Source: Toxonevra muliebris
Taxonomy: Eukaryota; Arthropoda; Insecta; Diptera; Pallopteridae
NCBI GenBank assembly: GCA_963691655.1
Contig: OY829326.1
Coordinates: 72,595,235-72,659,234, forward strand
Length of the DNA: 64,000 nucleotides
Reading direction: 5' to 3'
The notes beneath the pieces were generated by a model. That model searched no databases. It had not been told where the DNA came from and saw only the letters and a list, made by a program, of their open reading frames with translations. The stretch's first letter is position 1. Every line of letters begins with the position of its first letter. A program made the position numbers and the translations under genes. Below, one piece after another: positions 59,061 through 64,000 of this stretch.

Positions 59061-60974
59061 TCAATTAATTACAGTGTTTAGCAATTTATTTATTCAAATA
59101 GAGAATCATTTAATTTTTAAGCATAATGCGGAGTCACTTATTCCTGATTCTGATTTTTTCTATGACTTCTGAAACTTCCGCTATAAATGCCCAAACTCCA
59201 TAGTTTCTGGGACCAACATAAAACTTTCTTTTTACATCTTTGGGATATCATATGAAGTCAATACCATATACATATATGAACATACCCAGTAAAAGCTCCC
59301 GAAACCTATCATAGGATCTTCGAGAAAAATGTTCCCCCCAAAAAGTAGTTGGGGTTACCGAAGGTCAAAATTGTTTAAGTCCCTTGAAAAACAAACATAA
59401 TAATAATTTTATAGAAACTATTTATTAAAACCAAAAAATATAAAAAACAGAAAAATTATAAAAATTAAAAAATATATTAAATTAACTGAATTGAAGCTTT
59501 TAATTTTAATATGCAACTCACGCAATATTCACATTATTGAAATTTTATTTAGTATTTAATATGAATATGTGAGCTCGAAAAATGTTATAAATTGCAAAAA
59601 GAAAATAAGAAACTGAAATTAAAAATATTGTATTTTTAACCTTCATTTAAGTTTTAAATGTTGAACTTCAATGAAAAAAAAAATGTAAATAAAAACAATT
59701 TAGTATGTACATGAAACTATTGAGGTGGTTCGTAATTTTCTACTTATACATATGGTATACCCACATACATATATAATAATGTGGGCAAGTCTAGTTATAA
59801 CTTTTTACAGTATTCTTTGTTATTATTATTTGTAATTAAATTGTATATATTTTTTTTATATAAAATATTAAATATTTTTTTTTATGTTTTCATGTTGCAA
59901 AGTTGCACATTTTGCATTTTAGTTGCATAAATATTAAAACAAATATTAACATTGCAAAATAACTGCAAAAAAAAAAGCTTTGTCATTTTTTATTTTTTTG
60001 CTTTTTTTCTTCTTGTTTTTGTGTTTTTTTTATTTTTGTAAATTAATATATATGCAAATTACGCAAATTTTTTTAAGTATCTTATTAACTTTTTATATAC
60101 ATAAATATTTTGTTATGTTTTTATTTATGTATACAAAAATAATTTTTTGTTAATAATAATGACGAAAGAAATCACGCTTGAATGAATGAACATACGAAAG
60201 AGCAGACATATTTCTTGTTATTATTAGGAACAAAAAAAAAAAACATTCGATTACGCACTCGGCTGATTACGCAAAATACCGGTTACCAAATTTGAAGCTT
60301 AATTTTTTAATAAATGATAAAGTTGACGACAACCAACAGAAATTTGTAAACAACATTTTCAAATTTATATGTGCGCTCATGACGGCGTATTAAAACTCAC
60401 ATTACAAACGGATGATACCTAGACACGTGCTGCCGAAATTGTTTAACCCTTCTGTTGATATCAGTTTTGTATTTCATATAGGATGTATCGAAACATTTAT
60501 TTATGAATGCCTCATAAGTGTGTAAGTAAACTTGTCAAAATATTTATGAAATTTTAAAGTTTACGTTAATCATTTTATACATTTATGTGGATTGCGAGGC
60601 AAATATTAATATGAATCCCATTATTATCTTTTATTTTTAAGGATTTGTAGTGCTCATTGAGAGGTTTCAAGCTAGTGCATTGGGATCGTTTTGTGGCTCA
60701 TCGCGAAATTTTTTACCGAAGACAGAGATTTCTAATTTTATTAGAAGCACTTTCAGACTGAAAAGCATCACTCCTGAAATTATTGGGACACGGTGTCCCA
60801 AATTGAACACCATATATTCATATGGGCTTAATAATAGAACTATGTACTCGAGACTGAGTTTTGATTTCTTGTTTATAAGCCAACGGTAATGAATCCAGAG
60901 GGGTGGCTTTCGGGGTCTCAGTCCCTCTATAAAATATTTAATTCTACATAGAAACTTGAATATTTTTTTTACAG

Positions 60975-61200
60975 AAATAAAATATTTCAATCTGCATTCA
61001 ACTACCTTGAAAGCAAGCTGGTAAAGGATGTCAGAGCTGCCGAAGATGTAGCTGCACTCCTTACCAAAGCCCAGACAGCTTTCCACAAGTTACGAAAGGT
61101 CTGGAGTTCGTGCACGCTTTCAAGACATACGAAGCTACGAATTTTTAACACAAATGTAACAAGTATGCTCCGTGGAGCTGAGACATGAAAAACTTATTGA
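60975..61200 (+). pseudogene. LINE reverse transcriptase C-terminal fragment
   Basis: One frame reads FNYLESKLVKDVRAAEDV, then LLTKAQTAFHKLRKVWSS, TLSRHTKLRIFNTNVTSML and RGAET before a stop. This matches the region after the reverse transcriptase core of the same broad LINE type as the relic at 4360-5200 (compare IENRICKARSAL and IKFKIFNTF there). Only about 75 codons remain and the ends are not visible. Confidence 0.7.
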
Positions 61201-62102
61201 TATCTGATTAGATATTGTCAAGATGTCGTTCCAGTGGAACCGCAATGTTTTCTACATAATAAGAAATGAAGGAATATAATTGAAAATGAAAATAATATGA
61301 AAATCAAAGAAAAAGGAAAAATTACACTTGAATTCGGGAAAAGAGGCCTGAAATCAAAATAAAAATAAATATTTGAATTTGATTTTTTATACACACACGA
61401 TACGATACATGACTCGAAAAACACGCACGGGTAACAAAAAAAAATGTATTTCCAGAGTCAAAACGCATCATCACAACAAAATTTTCGGTGTTTCGATCCT
61501 GATTACAAGGACTGCTCCGATCCTGACAACACACGTCATTCAGCGTCGCACCATTTACAGCATATTCGCGCGATGCAAACACCATGAAATGCTGTATATT
61601 TCCTTTTCTTAAACATTAAGGAACAATTTAAGTTAACTCCACTTTAATGTTTGCATGTTATTTATTAAATTAATCAACTTTTTCTGGCACTGTTTAAAAG
61701 TTTTCTTACTCTTATTTTAACACACGTTCATATAACACTATATACACTTCAACTTCTGAACTCGAAGTGGCATAAAACGTTTGCTTTCGTCATGACAAAC
61801 AATACTGTATATTAACTTAACGGACGCCAGTGAGATATAACGGAGAAAACGGCACTGTCCCGACCCTGACAGCGCCCCAACCATGACGACACTCACCTAT
61901 ATAATTTTAACTCACTTATACACATACCAAAGTGCCAAATATGAAAATGAACAGGAACATGAATTGTGCATTACGAAATTTAATTTTTTAAGCAGTTAAC
62001 ACCGATTTCAACTGTGTCTTAATGCGCTGTCATTTGTTAGTCACAACAACAACTACCCACTAGACAGGTAATATGTTGGCTTAGAATTTGCAACTAACTT
62101 AC

Positions 62103-62211
62103 CTACACTTAAAACTGCATTTAACACATCGGTGAGCTTAACTACAGACACAGTGCGAATGGTTATAGCCTTATAAAACCTTTCCTCAGCGCAACTATTG
62201 TCAGTTTGCAT
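62103..62211 (-). CDS. Gene B exon 1 (putative)
   Basis: An open frame from the ATG at 62209-62211 to a consensus donor (GTAG|GTAAGT) ends in phase 1 with a G. That G, with the first two bases of exon 2 (AT), makes Asp37, exactly the phase exon 2 needs. The translation starts MQTDNSCAEERFYKA and ends VVKLTDVLNAVLSV; the last part resembles the hydrophobic stretch before the cysteine module in gene A (FTNLLLGTF). The frame is closed by a stop 33 bases upstream of the ATG. Doubts: there is no signal peptide, which is odd for a paralogue of a secreted protein. A TATAAGG box at about 62170 and an acceptor-like GTCTGTAG at about 62137 also allow a shorter exon, with the true start further upstream. 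Confidence 0.5.
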
Positions 62212-62279
62212 GTAAATCAATTTCCGAGAGCTTTTTTGGTTCTAATTTTAAGTTTTGTTTTAACGCCTGATATTTAGCC

Positions 62280-62610
62280 TTGCGTCAAAGTTTTTTCTGA
62301 ACTTTAGACTGACTCATGATCTAAGTTTTAGTCTGTTGTTGGTCAACTTTTGGTTTAAGTTTTGTTATGAATATGGTGAAAATTTTAGTCTAGTTTAGTT
62401 TAAATTTTTATTGAATATGGTCAGAGTAGGTCCGCTTTTGTTCTAAGTTCTGGTTTGAATACTAGAATGATTTTTGGTCTAAGGTGCGGTGCGTTTCTGG
62501 TCTGAACTGTGGTCTAGTTTTTAATCTGAACTTTGTTCTGATTTTTAGTCTGAGCTTTTTGTCTAAATTTTGGTTTGACCTATAGTCTGATTTGTGGTTT
62601 AAATTTTGGT
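62280..62610. repeat. Degenerate GGTCTAA/TCTGAACTTT tandem tract
   Basis: About twenty loosely repeated units such as TTTTGGTCTAAG, GGTCTGAACTGTGG and TAGTCTGATTTGTGG. This is the same kind of tract as at 1195-1345 and likewise sits just before an R-A core. Confidence 0.6.
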
Positions 62611-62743
62611 ATCTGAAGGCCAGAAATTTCTTAAGTTACCGGCAACCCTGTGGCTCTCAATGGAAATTTTTTACAAACTTGTTTAGAACACTTTTTCTAT
62701 TTTTTTAAAGACAGACAAAAATTTTTACTATTTATTTCTTCAG

Positions 62744-63159
62744 TTAACCCTTTCTTGACCGTAAGGAAACTAGACGGGATAAAGCAAAAGTTAAAAGTTT
62801 TTAAAAAGTTTCTATTGAAAATTTTTGGGTCACCGGGGATCGATAGCATAACTTAATTTCCAAAAAAGTAAACTAAACTAAATTTTAAAAATATGGGAAA
62901 TTATGTTTGAGTAAATAATTTTGGTTTAATAATATTGAAAATTTGGAGTATTTGGACAAATATTTTCAAAATTGGGAGCAACGGAAAATAGGTAAAAAAA
63001 AAATAATTGTATTTTCTTTATTTTAGGTCTAGACTTTTTTAATAATGACTAAAGCGCAATCAGTTCTACTTTCAATTAATATAAATTTATCAAAATCGGC
63101 GCAATAGTTTTTGAAAGAACGAATTTTGTGTTGCCGGCTAGTGGTCGCGGAAGGGTTAA
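62744..63159. mobile_element. TTAA-bounded copy of the R-A core
   Basis: TTAA at 62744-62747 and 63156-63159, with ends CCCTTTCTTGACCG and, reverse-complemented, CCCTTCCGCGACC. The sequence matches 55194-55685 (where the left TTAA is followed by TCATTTCTTGGCCG and the right end is GAAGGGGTTAA) and 1700-2140. Shared phrases include CCGTAAGGAAACTAGA and GGGTCACCGG. No coding capacity. Confidence 0.65.
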
Positions 63160-64000
63160 GTAAGGACCAGAACTCGAGAATCAATATTGAAAATTTTGAA
63201 AGCAAAATTTCTGGATTACTCTAATATTACATTTCAGTACTCAAAAAAATTATAAAAAATTTGTTGTTTATTTTAAAAGGGTACAGGTAAACCTCGAGCA
63301 AATGAGGTGACCAACTGTGCCTAAAAGTATATATATTTTTATTTGACATTATTAGCAATAAACTTTGTTTGTGATGAGAACATTATTTTGCCAGTTTGGA
63401 AAAAATTATTGCCAATCTCGAAATACAAAAGTGAGTTTGGGTAGTAGACCAACAGCAGGGTTAATAATTTAAAATTTTAACGATGATACATATATTAATC
63501 CTCTTAATATTGCATCTAATATTTTACTTATAGATAAAAATTTACTTAGTTTACTAAAGTTTGTAAAATCATGTTAGAGGCATCTAGTTACTATTAAATT
63601 TACACAATCTTCATCTCAAAGGTAAACAACTCTGACATTACGTACCAAGAGATAAAACCATATAAGAAAATATTTTTGTGCTTTTTGTTTTTGTGAAATG
63701 CAATTATTGGTCAATAACTATTCAGCTGTGACGACCATAACGACTAAATGCTTTAAAGTTTAAACATTCATTAGCAAAGATTTTCTTTTTGTTAATGGTG
63801 GCGCTACTATCAATTGAACTCTACATGATCATCTTCAACTTTTTCACTTTCACTTTTAAAAAAAAGTCTCACAATTTTTCCATTTTTTTTTTTTTTTGTC
63901 CAAATTCGCGTGACTTTACAAGTAACAAAGAAAAAAAAATCGTAATTTCCCGTCGCATTAATGGAACTTCAACCAACTTTTCTTCAAAACAACACAACCA
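63160..64000. other. Non-coding stretch at the window end
   Basis: AT-rich sequence with no recognisable element. The last 250 bp, read on the minus strand, is less AT-rich and could hold an upstream exon of gene B, but it has no in-frame ATG exon with a donor that I can support. Confidence 0.3.

Larger units (their letters stand above)
49278..62102 (-). other. Gene B intron 1 (12.8 kb)
   Basis: Defined by the donor at 62101-62102 (GTAAGT) and the acceptor at 49278. It holds the TTAA elements at 50002, 50702 and 51835, the TGACTTCAA-rich elements at 52750 and 57392, a TA-flanked element at 54735, a foldback copy at 58030 and a LINE fragment at 60975. Stretches 52130-52740, 53090-54730, 55790-56750 and 59070-60960 show nothing recognisable beyond AT-rich sequence. 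Confidence 0.55.

Noticed and set aside
60667..61086. 139-codon minus-strand frame with a WIHYRWLINKK segment
   Set aside because: It runs antisense through the LINE fragment at 60975-61200 and has no splice-compatible relation to gene B.

Overview
The window looks like euchromatin of a higher (brachyceran) fly with a large, transposon-rich genome. It is strongly AT-rich, the exons are small with GT-AG introns, the one long protein carries glutamine, serine and glycine runs of the insect kind, and the repeats are typical of flies (Jockey-like and RNase-H LINEs, Tc1/mariner, hAT, TTAA-flanked piggyBac-like elements and a tRNA-derived SINE). I cannot name the species from the sequence.

Two protein-coding genes are supported, both on the minus strand and in tandem. 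Gene A (5654 down to beyond position 1) has four exons in the window. It encodes a secreted, low-complexity protein of at least 897 residues with a short cysteine module, a basic pentapeptide that could be a proprotein-convertase site, and an acidic tail leaving the window. Gene B (about 62211 down to 42405) has three exons separated by introns of 6.5 and 12.8 kb and encodes about 156 residues. The two proteins share the spacing C-x5-C-x(51-59)-C-x6-C, with C[VL]PK[VM]LC at the first pair and CP at the last cysteine. Both genes have a phase-2 intron 21-23 residues after the second cysteine, so they look like diverged tandem paralogues of a fly family that I could not name.

Almost everything else is mobile-element debris. 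In order: a TIR element with an R-A core in gene A intron 2 (1011-2399); a broken LINE in intron 1 (4360-5200); a TIR element with many GCACGGAATTAG-type repeats (8669-11033) hosting a TTAA MITE; TTAA elements at 13739 and, back to back, at 14243-16304; a hAT MITE with a perfect 8-bp duplication (18954-20036); a Tc1/mariner relic (21880-22850); two LINEs (24241-26882 broken, 29247-32500 with an intact 947-codon ORF); a SINE (33050-33300); hAT-type elements at 34162 and 36025 (the second holds a Jockey fragment); an RNase-H LINE relic (38470-39790); and a piggyBac-like element (39892-41223).

The gene B introns hold another LINE relic (44316-44990), a foldback element (46942-48507), further TTAA elements (50002, 50702, 51835), a TA-flanked element (54735-55783) and an element packed with TGACTTCAA repeats (57392-58029). 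The stretches 5655-8660, 11040-13730, 16310-18940, 20050-21870, 26890-29240 and 63160-64000 contain no gene or element I can recognise; some carry microsatellites and may be regulatory.

I see no obvious new multi-gene system. The most noteworthy points are the linked cysteine-module paralogues, two cases of neighbouring TTAA elements sharing one TTAA, and a repeat core that recurs with three different types of ends.
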